Shown: positions 1-11,255 of the stretch, piece by piece | How the letters are laid out: each line of letters opens with the position of its first letter | Position numbering within the stretch: position 1 is the first letter of the stretch | Assembly (NCBI RefSeq): GCF_016906535.1 | Contig: NC_057372.1 | Coordinates: forward strand, 1,283,501 to 1,347,500 | From: Rhizoctonia solani | Lineage: Eukaryota > Basidiomycota > Agaricomycetes > Cantharellales > Ceratobasidiaceae | Direction: 5' to 3' | Length of the DNA: 64,000 bases | The notes under the pieces: generated by a model | What the model was told of the DNA's origin: nothing | Database searches by the model: none | Seen by the model: the letters and a program-made list of their open reading frames with translations, nothing else | Made by a program: the position numbers and the translations under genes

Positions 1-943
1 CTTCCTTACACATGCTAATCATCTTTTCAGAACCAAGTCAGGTTGGAAATCGAATGTGCACTACGCGCATTTCCTGGCATGACCTTGCTTACTCTCCCTT
101 GGTTCTTGGTACGTATGATAGCTTCCAGCTCTGAACTTGCGTGTTGAAACTAGTCTTTAGGGGGAGGTGAGAGGCTACTCGCGACTATATGAGGATCCAG
201 CAGAATACGGCTACACATACTTGGTCCTTTCGATACCATTGTAAGTCTCTACAGCCCCTAAATCGAGACCCGTCCTGATCATAGATACAGCTTCTTCGTA
301 TTTACCGATTACCTCGTCTATTGGATCCATCGCCTTCTGCACCATCCCTTGCTTTACAAACGCCTGCACAAGCCCCACCACAAATGGTTGATTCCTACCC
401 CCTTCGCTAGCCATGCGTTCCACCCAGTGGATGGATATGCCCAGTCACTTCCCTATCATATATTCATCTTTCTTGTACGATATTCATTTCAAGTCTGATT
501 GTATCAAACTGATCATTCTTTACAGTTCCCACTCCACCGATGGGTCTATCTTGGATCGTTTGTTGCGGTCAATTTCTGGAGTATCTTTGTGAGTCTCACG
601 ACTTTTCAGAAGACCCCCAATCGAAGTCTTATGCCACACTACTCCCTAGATTCACGACTCGGATATGATCACCGGGAACACCCTCATCAACATCATTAAT
701 GGTCCAGCCCATCACACACTGCACCACTTGTATTTCACCTGCAACTACGGTCAGGTATGTTGTCCGACTGCATTCCGCACTTTTTTCTCAACATGGTAAC
801 TGATCGTCGCTGCCTCTTTTGGACAGTACTTCACGTGGGCGGATCGTTGGGGCGGATCTTACAAGCATCCGTCTGCCGAGTTCGACCCGATGAATGACAT
901 CAAAATAGTTGATGCTGCTCTGGCCAAACATAAATCAGATTAA
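1..943 (+). CDS. ERG3: C-5 sterol desaturase (lathosterol oxidase), 5' partial
   Basis: Membrane di-iron enzyme of the ER that introduces the C5-C6 double bond in ergosterol synthesis. The window opens in an intron. Visible exons are about 31-110, 161-240, 291-474, 526-588, 650-754 and 827-943, and the stop is TAA at 941-943. The three histidine clusters of the fatty-acid hydroxylase superfamily are all present: HRLLHH and HKPHH in the third visible exon, and HTLHH in the fifth. The surrounding residues ([34 protein letters not shown], then LGGSY-type WGGSYKHP) are those of Erg3 rather than Erg25 or Scs7. The N-terminal transmembrane exons lie outside the window. I saw no frame break. Confidence 0.93.
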
Positions 944-1523
944 AATCGCAACCGCGGTAATGCTCAGTGCAGCGCGTGACCGAGCGAAAACGTGACTAAA
1001 TTTGCCACATATTTTGTATGCTGATCTCCTACCTGGGCGTATGTGTGTTATACGGATGTAATGTGTTTGTTGATATCTTCGTATATTTCGTTGGCTTTAT
1101 GTTATCGATACGTTAATTATTAGCTGTTAGATTACGTTGTTCTTTGAATGGATATATTGGCGAGACCATCGCAATTCATAATATATTTGCTTGGTGACTT
1201 GCACGCTGAATCTGCAAATGCGTCTTCAAAATCGGATAATATCAAGTGTAAAAATCTGCAGGCTGGTTACACGGCTGGTTGGAATGATTCTTGACAGGAC
1301 CGGGCGGTTCCGAGTACTGGGTCATGATGAACACGTGGTTACATTGTGCGAATTCTGACGGGAATGACGATGGAGAGTGACAAATGCGTTCGAGACGAGG
1401 TGGAGGTCCAGTGTCCATTTATCAGCAATCTTGTGGAGTCGTACCAGTATATATTCGACATCTACTTGGATGTCTATTGTCGACACAACTCTTTTCCAGG
1501 CCAAAAGCTTGTTCTTCTCGACT
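944..1523. other. intergenic region between ERG3 and the oxidoreductase
   Basis: About 580 bases holding the 3' end of ERG3 and the promoter/5' UTR of the next gene on the same strand. It is AT-rich around 1010-1160. Short open frames on both strands near 1320-1590 have no recognisable content; the + strand ones run into the true coding start of the next gene. Nothing else seen. Confidence 0.5.
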
Positions 1524-2850
1524 ATGTCTGAACTAACTGGGACATATGCGGCCCATGCATACAACACGACAACCAATACATTATCTAACATAACTCAAAC
1601 CGAAGTCATTCATCGTCCGCCTGCTGCGGGACAAATAAAAGTTCGAGTGCACGCAACCGCACTCAATCCCGTGGATGTCCAGCTCGCAGGACTGGAAGGC
1701 GTTAACAAAGTTGTGCTGGATTGGTTCGGAGGGAGATCGAGTCGCAAGGGCGAAGACGGCGAGCTGGCCTCGAAAATCCCTGGGTCAGATGTATCTGGCG
1801 TCGTAGTGGCTATCGGAGAAGGTGTTGGACGATGGAAAGTTGGCGATGAAGTATTCGGATTTTGGATGTCGACGGTCAGTCGGAATTTCTTTCGGCTGTT
1901 CCGGATTGATTCAACTAACGATGTCTCCTATAGGATGGGAATGGTACTAACCAAGCGTATTTGACTATCCCAGAAACCGCTCCCATTGTTCCCAAGCCAG
2001 CCAATTTGAGTCATGTCGAGGCTGCTAGTCTTCCGTTGGTGTTTTTGACGTCGTACACTAGTCTAGTACTGCGTGGTGGATTAAGTCGAGACCCCGAAGT
2101 CAATACTGGACAGGTAAGAGAACAAACCGTACTTTGTCATTGTACTTTGTCAAACTATCATGAATGTACAGAATGCCAAAGTTTTGGTCGTTGGCGCGAG
2201 CGGAGGAACAGGTATAATCGGGGTGCAATTGGCCAAGGCACTCGGAGCCACAGTTGTTGCGATATGCAGTGGCAAGAACGCCGAGTTTGTAAAGGAGCAT
2301 GGCGCAGACGAAGTAAGCGCATGTGATATCTCGAGTTATTAACTAACTAACTATGGGTCGCCAACAGGTTATCGATTATGCGACTGAGGACGTTCCCTCG
2401 ACTGCTCTTTCGCTCGGACCTTACAAGGTCATCTACGATTGCGTTGGTGGCACCCAGCTCATACCACATCTGTCCGCTTTGCTGGCTCCAACTCCGACTC
2501 CGAATAACCCTCACCATCCGCCTGCAGCAGCGGGGACCTATATAACTATTGTCGGAGACAAAACGTCTCGAACGACCATGGGTGGAAACATCACTTATCT
2601 TACCACGCCCTCAATGCTGTTTCGTTCAATTAAAGGCTATGCGGGGTTGGGACCAAAATATTACTGCGTAAATTTGACGACCGGGGAAGAGGAGATGAAA
2701 GCTCTAGCAGAGTGGTGCGCCGGCGGAAGAGTGAAGCCTGTGATCGATGGAGAACCATATTCGTGGACCAAGCTGGGAGAAGCTTACGGTCGGTTGGAGA
2801 GTGGCCGTGCGAAAGGCAAAGTAGTGATTGATTGGACTAAAGATCAATAA
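1524..2850 (+). CDS. medium-chain dehydrogenase/reductase (quinone oxidoreductase / enoyl-reductase-like)
   Basis: NAD(P)H-dependent oxidoreductase of the MDR superfamily, probably zinc-free and cytosolic. Exons are 1524-1874, 1934-2113, 2172-2312 and 2368-2850; all introns are GT-AG and the joined frame is clean. The GroES-like N-terminal domain has HATALNPVDVQ, then GSDVSGVVVAIGEGV and KVGDEVFG. The Rossmann half starts with VLVVGASGGTG, followed by GVQLAKALGA, and a later YDCVGG. The protein ends GKVVIDW, a common MDR ending. The ATG at 1524 is chosen because the homology starts immediately after it (MSELTGTYAAHAY); longer upstream frames read through the 5' UTR. Substrate cannot be assigned. 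Fungal relatives include trans-acting enoyl reductases and toxD-like proteins. Confidence 0.88.
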
Positions 2851-2991
2851 TTGAAACAGGTTTCACTGAATAGGCTCGTCGAGAGTGTATGATTATTTAA
2901 GTAATGTCTTTAAAAATCAATTCGCATATACTCTTGTTACAACTGGTTCAGTGTAATTTTATGCAAGTATAAAATTTCCAGTTTTCGAATG

Positions 2992-4295
2992 CTACGACGT
3001 CGCAGGGTTGGTGGCAATGTACCCACCATCGACGGTTACGATCTGACCGGTTATGTAGTACGATGCAGGTGAGGCCAGGAAAAGCGCAACTCCAGCTATG
3101 TCCGTTTCCCTTTATTAGTAGGTGGAATGCACATTGAGTATTTTAGACGTAAAAAGAGCCAGGTGCACTTACGATCCACCACGTTTCATTGGCACGCCAG
3201 TGATACCCTTGCCAATTGAATCGGCTTTTTCTCCGCTCATATACTGTCCTTGATGGCCAGTCATCTCACTAGGAAACATTCCTATGGAGTGTATGCGTCA
3301 TAAAAGCTCGTGACTCAAACTGCGTAGCACACTAACCTGGCGATATGGAGTTTACTCTAACAGGGATTCCTTTGATTGCAAGTTCTGTAGAGAACATTTT
3401 GGTAAGATGAATGCTGGCGGCCTTGGCTGAATTGTATGCAAACTATGAACAAATATCAGACACGCTCTAAACTAGTTTCAAAACTCGAGTTCTACATACG
3501 TGGTTTTGGGACCTCTTCATCTGACCGGAAATACTGCTAGTGTTGATGATTCCGGCACTCCATGCGCCCCGTTCCTCAGACGCTTTGTGCAATAGCCCAA
3601 GGAAAGCAGTTGTAACAAAGAATATCGAAGAGGCATTGATAGTGTACAGCTGGCTCCATTCTGAAACCATCACGGTGTTAATCATCGCTAGACTGAGGGC
3701 TGTCTAACGTGACATACCCTCGAATTCTTCAGCATCGAACATAGAGCTTCCGAGCGTATGCGGGTCTTTATTCTCAGGCGCTGATTCATCGAGAAAGAAT
3801 GGAGATTTGGGTCCGCTACGACCAGCGCTAAGAGAATGAGTTAATTTATGAGAGAATGTGCCATTTTAGGAAATGTTCCTACTTATTAAAGAGTAAATCT
3901 AACTTTCCATCATTTTTCTGGATAATTTCAACGGCCTTTTTTATGCTTCCTTTATCTGTTACGTCCAATTCAATTCTAAAGGGTCACGTTAATGCACCGT
4001 ATATACTCATCAAATGTACCAAGAGATTGCTCACGGTATGACTTCTCCTTGCAATTTATTCCCATGCTCATCTGCCGCTTTCTCGATGACCTCGTTCCTG
4101 CGGCTACCAATGTATACCTTTGCACCATTTGCAGCTAATGCTTGTGTTATCATGAGCCCACTAACAAACACCTCAGAAGCTCATTCTACAACCGGGAGAA
4201 ACACATTGTATGACTTACATTCCTGTCCCACCACCAGTTACAAGCGCAATGCGGCCTGAGACATCGTACACAGTTTTTGCAAGAAAGTGGCTCAT
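2992..4295 (-). CDS. short-chain dehydrogenase/reductase (SDR family)
   Basis: NAD(P)-dependent classical SDR. The start is ATG at 4295 (MSHFLAKTVYDVSGRIALVTGGGTGI) and the stop is TAG at 2992-2994. The gene is cut by about seven short introns. Order of motifs: cofactor loop TGGGTGIG split by an intron; ARG/NAG-type SAGRSG; catalytic Ser in IINTSSISG; Tyr-Lys pair in FAYNSAKAA, also split; SISPG; and C-terminal ITGQIVTVDGGYIA. All key catalytic residues are present, so it is probably active. It resembles fungal oxidoreductases annotated as gluconate or rhamnolipid (RhlG-type) dehydrogenases, but the substrate is unknown. It is divergent from the P450 gene and shares a 427-bp intergenic region with it. 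Confidence 0.85.
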
Positions 4296-4722
4296 GTTGG
4301 GTTTATTAAAGTTGAAAGAACAAGGTGCTTTTCAAGTTGGAGGGCAGGGGTGGCTTAAGAGGACGATCCCACAGAACTTTTAGACTCAACATATAGTTGT
4401 GCTGTATTGAAGGGCTAACAAGGTGCTTCCCAAGTGAGGTCATGTCAATTATTGTATGCGTCATGGTATTTGGGTAATCAGATTCGTGCCCAAAGGGGAA
4501 ATCCAGTGCATATGTTCCATGTGTGATTCTGCTGACAAGTTACGATGCATCGATATAACCGATTTTTGCCAGACAGACCAGTGGTTACGGAACACTATAT
4601 GGGCTTTGGTTGAAAGTTCTTGGAATGTTAAACTGTGGTACCAGAGCCCTGGTTTTGGCCGTGTATATATAGTCATCATTTGTTGTGTTCTTCTTAATCT
4701 TGACGCACAAACTTGTCGACTG
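4296..4722. promoter_or_regulatory. shared divergent promoter of SDR and P450
   Basis: 427 bases between two divergently transcribed oxidoreductase genes. A TATA-like gtgtatatatagtc lies near 4662-4675, about 50 bases before the P450 start codon. Open frames across it on both strands have no family signature. No other element could be supported. Confidence 0.45.
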
Positions 4723-6689
4723 ATGGTCTTTCTTATGAATTCAGTATCCTTTGGTACTCTAAGTCTTGGCGCCGTATTATCTGCTTTGACATTGATAACA
4801 GCCAAATTATACACACGTAACCGGCTGCCTCTGCCCCCTGGTCCACCCAAAAAATCATGGCTTTCGGGAAATGCTGCGGATATGCCAAAAGGACATCCTT
4901 GGCTCAAGTTCACAGAGTGGGCAAGGGGTTATGGTAATTTTTTTCCATTGGGGCTTGGCTGCAAATATAACGTTGTTTAGGTGATATCGTGCACCTACGT
5001 GTGCATACCAATAACATCATTATTCTATCGTCGTATGAAGGGATCTTGGAGTTGTTTGAGAAACGAGGGGCTCTGTATTCCCAGCGCCCGAGAAGGATGA
5101 TGATCCTCATGTACGTCGCGCATTGATACTATGCACTATCACTTGACCAGAAATCTGATTTCCATTTTAACTTTCAGGATGGGGTGGGGCAAGCTGATCG
5201 CATTCACTGGGCACGGAAAAAGGTGGAAGGCATACAGAAAGTACGCCAACTCGGGCTTCAGTAAAACGGCTGTTTTAAAATACCACGGCGGACAAACTAA
5301 GGACGTCCATGTATTCTTGCAAAGACTCCTCAATAGTCCTGAAGATTTTGCGAAACAATTGAACATGTAAGCTCAAATCATGTCTCGCAGGGGTACAAAT
5401 TTAATTAATTAATAACGCAGGTTAGTCGGTATGATTATCATGAGAATAACCTATGGCTATCAAGTCCAAGAAGCGGGTGACCCCTTTGTGACCATCTCGG
5501 ATGAAGCAATCGCTTCCATGTCTACTACCGGCGTTGCGGGAAGATATCTGGTTGACAGTTACCCATTCCTACGCTTCCTACCTACCTGGCTACCTGGTAT
5601 GAAGTTCAAAGCTATGGCACAAGAATGGAGCAAGCTCCCTTATCGGATGGTCGAGGAGCCATACCAATGGGTACGAAAGCAGATGGTGCGTGTGGACCTT
5701 TGAAATGAACCCAGACCTCAAACACACCAACCAACCTTTTTTTTTTTAGAACGAAGGCAAAGCCGTTCCCTCATTTTTGCTGACCTCTTGGATTCAATAG
5801 GGAACGATGAACATGGCAGATATGGCCAAGTGGACGGCCGGGTCCATGTACAACGCTGGATCACACACGACCGTCAGCACGCTTAGCAATTTTATCTTGG
5901 CCATGGTCCCGACGTCCTGCAAAAGGCGCGTGAGGAGATGGATCGAGTGGTTGGCACCGATAGATTACCTACGATGTCCGATCGGCCCAAGCTGCCTTAC
6001 TTGGAGTGCATACTACTAGAGACAATGAGGTGGTACCCCGTCACGCCATTGAGTACGTTGTATTTGGTCATGACTTCGATTAGATTTTACCTTTGAATTA
6101 GCGGTACCACATAGAGTCGAACGCGAGGACATGTACCAGGGTTACCGTATACCAGCAAATTCAACCGTTTTTGCGAACATTTATGCAGTACGTGGTCTTT
6201 TTTATGGTATTCATCCCTGACACATTTTGACATGTAAATACGAACACTGTTCATGTGTGTAGATCACTCGGGATGAGCGGATTTTTCCAAACCCAGAGGC
6301 CTTCATACCAGAAAGATTCGATGGAACCCAACCGGGCCCTACACCTTTGGACCCCAGAGAGTTTGTCTTTGGGATTGGGAGGCGTATATGCCCCGGAAAC
6401 ACTGTCGCGGATGCCACGATTTTTCTCGTGATGGCAAATCTGGTTGCGACAATGGACATCACAAAGGCTAAAGACGAAAACGGGCATGAGATCGAACCCC
6501 AAGTTGTGAGAACAGGTGGTCTAGTGAGGTAGGAGAAGTATGCATAGCGAGAGCATGGGCACTTACAGACTCTCAGTCAAACACTACCTTTCAATGTTCA
6601 ATAAGGCCTCGCTCCGAGGATTCAAAGAACCTTGTCAATTTGTGTCTGTTGGATCAAGTAAGAAGCGCGCTCAAGAAGGGCGACAGTAA
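4723..6689 (+). pseudogene. cytochrome P450 (CYP), frame-disrupted
   Basis: Microsomal P450 of the fungal type often named O-methylsterigmatocystin oxidoreductase-like. It begins with a membrane anchor (residues about 5-30) and the proline hinge LPLPPGPP. Also present are the I-helix region AGSHTTVST, ExxR in LETMRW, PERF, and the heme loop FGIGRRICPG with its cysteine. The frame is broken at least four times: a T5 run at 5774-5778, after which literal reading meets TAG at 5798-5800; near 5811-5816, just before MADMAKW; near 5906-5911, where the usual LHP residues are also missing before [10 protein letters not shown]; and a T3 run at 6589-6591 before CSIRPRS. The first and last are explained by one missing T each; the middle two are not so simple. 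It is either a decaying gene or badly called sequence. The 3' end is approximate. Confidence 0.8.
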
Positions 6690-6943
6690 CTTGGGTTCAT
6701 GCGCATATAACTACCATGACAAAGCCATGCCTCGGGTGCGATTCGTACAAATCCACATAAAAGCTGCTAGTACTAGTATTCATTGTCAAATAGATGCACT
6801 AAAACATTAGCTATAAACCCGGACCTAAGATCTACACCTACAGCCTTTACCGCTTTAACGAAGACCCAGACACCAGCCCCTCCACCAGCCTAAACTTCCA
6901 CCTGAAGCGCTTTCTTTATTACACTCCACATTCTCCTTCCCTT

Positions 6944-7892
6944 TCAGATCGAAGTACGGAAACGGTTCGATGCGCGGGACCAACCCAGCCTTTCTTGTTC
7001 CTCTTCCCAAGCATTATCATCCAAATACCGGTCAACGGCCATGGCTTGCTTCCCTTCTTTGGAACGAGTATCAATCATGCGTCGCTTTCCTTCTTTTACA
7101 TCGACATCTTCCACTTCAAGTAGCGATACATACGTTTGAGCGATACCCCAGTCGGTTTCTTTGGTTATCGCCTGAAAGGCCTTTCCCGCGCGTTCTTTTG
7201 CGCGAGCCTCGGATCGTTGTTCGAGGTCGGGTGGAGGGGGGATGGTGCACGCGAGCCTGGAGGAAGCTGGAGTGTGGTACGAGTGATATGTAAAAGGTGT
7301 GGTGTAGTCGTAAGAGTACTCGATGGGAGCTTGTTAAGCACACAAAGCTGTCGTGGCTACGTCGCTATGCGATAAATAAACGGAGCGCTGGTCCCGGTCC
7401 TACGAATCGGTGTACTCACATCTACCCCGTGTTTCAATGCGATTCCAGTCACAGTGTCGCGAGGTTTGATGTAATACGTATACGATTGAGGTAAAGCAGA
7501 GTTTGCTACACTTGGTACTTCTGTAGTCTCGAGCACCTTTGGTGGAGTCGGAGGCCTATCATCTACGGCGTCAGGTTTGACATGCTTCGGTGCCAAACCC
7601 GAGTCATCCTCCTCGTCGGAATCTCCCAAGATAAACGTCTCGGCCTCGTTATCTCTTCCGTGCTGTACAACCGGCCGATCTCCACCCGGCCGATCTTCGC
7701 TCGCACTTTGAACCAATCCAACCCCACCAGACAGTTCAAACAGGGATTATACCTCCGTAAACGGGCGTTTCTTGATAGGCACCGGTCGCAGATATACCGC
7801 GAGCAACAGGGTGTACGAAAACTCGACTCGAGCGCTTTTGGAGAGAGCTCTTGGGCACAGGCAAGGCAGAGAGGGACTAGCACTGAGGTCAT
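6944..7892 (-). CDS. Cys-rich (zinc-ribbon-like) protein with internal LysM domain
   Basis: Probable intracellular LysM protein. It starts at ATG 7892 with CLAC, then TPCCSRYICDRCLSRN and NPCLNCL, a set of CxxC pairs suggesting metal binding. An acidic stretch (DSDEEDDSG) follows, then the LysM core YTYYIKPRDTVTGIALKHGVD. An intron ends this exon; the next continues with QLCVLNKLPSSTL and a conserved C-terminal block (KAFQAITKETDWGIAQ, DRYLDDNAW). It has no signal peptide, so it is unlike secreted chitin-binding LysM effectors. The frame as given breaks twice, at a C4/G4 run (7722-7725) and at a G6 run (7235-7240); adding one base to each restores a continuous protein. Stop is TGA at 6944-6946. 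Confidence 0.72.
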
Positions 7893-8302
7893 GGTCAGGT
7901 TCAAGGAGTGGAGATCGGAAACGGTGTTGCACGTGATGGCTAATTGGGCATGCGTTATGGGATTTGATCGGCATAAAGTTCTGTGGCATGAGTGGAAGCT
8001 GTTGGGCACAATAATATGACCCGCTCATCGGCGTGCCTCGGTGCAAACAAGCCAAACTTCGTCCTTTACGCTGGTGGGACTGGATATATGCGCGCCAAAA
8101 GATGTGGTAAAACTAGTACTATTGGTCCCTGTTAACAAACAATCACGAAATAACATAACAACAGGAAATCCTACATTGCGCGAATACGAACAAAAGACAG
8201 AAATGCGCAACAACAAACATGTTTGAAAAAAAAAGCGATCTAGCGATCGAATAAGAATCAGGTGAGATGGGAGAGGGGGGAGGGGAGGAAGGGAGAAGTG
8301 TC
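7893..8302. other. intergenic region between two minus-strand genes
   Basis: About 410 bases: promoter of the LysM-type gene and 3' flank of the membrane-protein gene. A purine-rich tract (gagagggggg-type) lies at 8268-8297. Nothing else recognised. Confidence 0.4.
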
Positions 8303-9686
8303 CTAGCGCCTATGCTTCTTCAGTCGGCGGCGCAGTTGTCTTGTGAATTGATAAGTATCGACGGAATTTATTGACCAAGGTGTGGATATGCGCTTTTTCA
8401 GCCTCTCGAGCGTGGCTAGTACATCGGGCGAAAGCGAACTCGAGAGGTTCGGGCTGAATCTCTGCGTCTGGACCGAGTACGCCGACTGCATACTGACAGG
8501 GCGAGAATCCATGAACCCAGGTCGAGAGGGAGCACTCAAAGTATTCGTCGACACGCGTTTGGCAAGATGGTCGGATAAGCCGGGAAGGGGAGGGAGCGGG
8601 ATGGGTGGTGGGGGCGATAGCGGCGGGAGAGACCCGGTAGGAGTAGGGGGCGTCGAGTTGCGAGTCTTGGAGCGCGCAGAACGACTTGAACGGTTAGAGT
8701 TCCGGGTCGTAGTTCGGGAAAGCGAAATGATTTCGACGTCTGCGGCTGAACTTGCGCAATGAGCTTTTCCCCATCCTGCTCCTCGGGAGTGAAAAATGCG
8801 AATCGAGGCGTGGAGGGCGTTCCGGGTATGGTGGGCAGCTGACGGTCTGAAACGGCCCTGTTTGAATGGGTCCGATCGAACAAAGGTGTCGGCTGCGAAG
8901 TGGCGCTCGTAGGGGATTGCAACCCGCGCGACGTGAGTGGCTCGCCCAAGGACAATGGCCGGAAATGGTTTGAGCGCGAAGAAATCGTCACGTCGTCCCG
9001 GTCATCGATGAAGATGGAAGACGAAGCACGGGACGAACGAAGTTTGCTCTTGGGCGATCGCAAGATTCGCAGTCGATGGACGAACTGGGAGACATGGGCG
9101 TCGTGTCCTTTTCATTCTCGGGCTCCTTGTTGGATGCGAGGTAGAGCGAAGAGTCTTGGATCGTTGGCTGTGGATGGGTGTCTCGACGCTTTGGCTCGTG
9201 CCTTGTGATGTACGGCGACCCGCTGCTGCTTCTTCTTCTTCGACGTCTTCTGAAAATCAAGAAAAATGCAACAGCCCCAATTACGAAAGCACCTGTGGGC
9301 AAAAGGGAAGGAGGCGGGTTAAATTATTTCATATCCTCCTATCAAGCTGAAACTCTCGGAGCGTGGACATACCAAGTATCGTGGGAACTACAATAGCAGC
9401 AACAGGAGGACCCGCGGCGCCGCTGTTGTCGCTCGTGCTGGTGGTCGAGATGGGTGTGGATGCAGAGAGCGAACTAGAACTGGTAGTTTCCGTTTGGACC
9501 GGGACAGACGCGGTCAAGAGTCCAGTGGCGCTTGGGGTTGTGGTCGGAACAAACGTAGCGGTAGTAGTAGTATCAGGCCGCCCTCCGACTCGGTGGAACT
9601 GAACGTCGAGCTGGCGGTACGGCTCCTAGAAGTAGAAGACCGCGAGCGCGACGACCGGGTGGACGTGAAATATCCGAATCAGACAT
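8303..9686 (-). CDS. single-pass membrane protein, Ser/Thr-rich, unknown function
   Basis: The predicted product has a Ser/Thr-rich N-terminal region (about 100 residues), one transmembrane helix (roughly AAIVVPTILGAFVIGAVAF) interrupted by an intron, a run of seven arginines, and a long Ser/Pro-rich tail ending RRRLKKHRR. This resembles the layout of fungal Mid2/Wsc-like or SKG6-type cell-wall stress sensors, but no family domain is recognised and no signal peptide is visible. The Arg cluster predicts a cytosolic tail. Five single-base additions are needed to keep one frame, near 9672, 9586, 9062, 8752 and in the Ser/Pro tail region; several are in mononucleotide runs. The start at 9686 is therefore provisional. 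The stop is TAG at 8303-8305. Confidence 0.5.
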
Positions 9687-11255
9687 TGTCCAACGACTTG
9701 TAACCCACCCAATCAATCAGCCGTGTTCGAAATTAATTGCACTTGTTTTCTAGCGCACCTCATTGAATTCACTCGTCCAATATGTAGTAAACCCAAATTT
9801 CCACAATTTATGCGCCTCGAACTCAAACTTGACCCTCCCAGCTGCTCCTCGAAAATAATAAAGAACGACAGAAAAAAAAGAATGACTTTTCTCCAAACAC
9901 TGGAGCAACAACAAGCGGGCGAGGGAGGGGGGAAGGAAGAGGAAGGGAGCAAAGAACCAAACCCGAACCCACCAAGGGCACAATATATACCGCGAATGTG
10001 CCGCGAATCCCAAAAACTCAAAATCAGGGCGGATCACAATTCTTCAAAAGTGTACCGTCATTTGTAGAATTTGGACACTCGAGGGCGTACGGAAATGGAC
10101 CGATCCGTCGTAGCAACGTCAACTAGCTGGGCACAGAACCGAGAGATGAAACGGACAACAGTGCCTAATACGTAGTGTGTTGTGTGTGCTACCGAGCAGA
10201 AACAGACCTTGTGGCTTAATGTGTTCTTCCGGGAAGAATCGAACTTGGGGGCAGCATTCAGTACCGGTGAAATTTAGCCGGAACAATAAAGAAAGTCCGT
10301 CATCACTCGTTTATCTTTAATTTATCTATCATTTAGCTTTAATAAACCAACTTTGCGATCGCGATCAGGTACGACATCGTAGAGCTGTGCAGGCCAAACA
10401 GGGGGTCAGCAAGAGGGGAAAAGAAAAGGTACATGCGCACAAGGGGTCCTCCCTCGATACTGGCAAGCGACGATCAATGAAAAATCCGGATCCTGGATCG
10501 GGAAGGTCGACGGTCCCTTGAGAGCTTGCGAATTGCGTCAATTGCGATCACTGTTCGGACAAATAGATTCGCTGGGTTTGTACACTGGTCATCCCGATTA
10601 GAGTCATGTTCTCTCGGTGAGGTAAAAGTGCATTCAGTCACGGAGCCCGGTGGCGGCGGGGGTCGTTCCTTGCAGCTGCCAACACCCACATCAACTCTAT
10701 TGCCCGGCGCCTCGACTCGGTCTAGGTCGATCATCGCGTGTACAATTCGATAATTTAGCATACCCAATATCCTATCTAACACGCCAGACGAGAAAAAAAG
10801 AAAAACATAAAACACAGACACGAGGAACCAAAAAAGGACCGGATTATTAGCGCAATGAACGACCGAACCGAAATGAGCGACATGGCAAGACATGGACACA
10901 AAAGTAAAACGTATATCGTTGATTAATAGGCTCTTTTTTTGGAGGGAAGGAAAAAGGCGGAAAATGTAAACCCCCCGAGTGCACGACGAGTCCAAGAAAT
11001 TTATCGCAAATAGATGCAAAGTTCAATAAAATCTATGATGTCGATTCGCACACGGGGAAGAGCCAGAGATAGAAAAATGAGAAAGAGGGCAACGATACGG
11101 GGAAAAAAAAATAAAAAGGGAGAGCATAAAGTTCAAGAGAAAGAGTGCACAACCAGGGGTAAGGCTACGACTACGAAATTGCGATTGTATGAGTGAGAAT
11201 TGCGAGTCCATTTATGTAAAAGAAAAAAGTCTGAATGTCCAAATTCAAAAAAGCA
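9687..11255. other. long gene-poor interval (about 1.6 kb)
   Basis: Between the membrane-protein start and the GH16 3' end. A 181-codon minus-strand frame at 10474-11019 has no family signature and unusual composition, and I do not call it a gene. A perfect 7-bp inverted repeat lies at 10224-10238. Poly-purine tracts occur near 9910-9950 and 11040-11150, and a TATA-like sequence (rc tatata) near 9984. It may include long UTRs. Confidence 0.4.
10224..10238. repeat. 7-bp perfect inverted repeat
   Basis: TTCTTCC and GGAAGAA flank one G. The arms resemble heat-shock-element half sites (TTC/GAA), but the spacing is not a standard element. It lies about 540 bases upstream of the membrane-protein start. 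Confidence 0.4.

Noticed and set aside
4461..4913. 150-codon antisense frame over the P450 start
   Set aside because: Overlaps the SDR/P450 promoter and the P450 first exon on the opposite strand; no domain.
10218..10285. tRNA-like signal (gttcgattc on the minus strand with flanking ttccgg/ccggaa)
   Set aside because: Total span about 60 bases, T-stem only three pairs and no convincing D or anticodon arm; not a tRNA.
10474..11019. 181-codon minus-strand frame
   Set aside because: No recognisable domain, no homology-like motifs and unusual composition in a region of poly-purine tracts; most likely chance.
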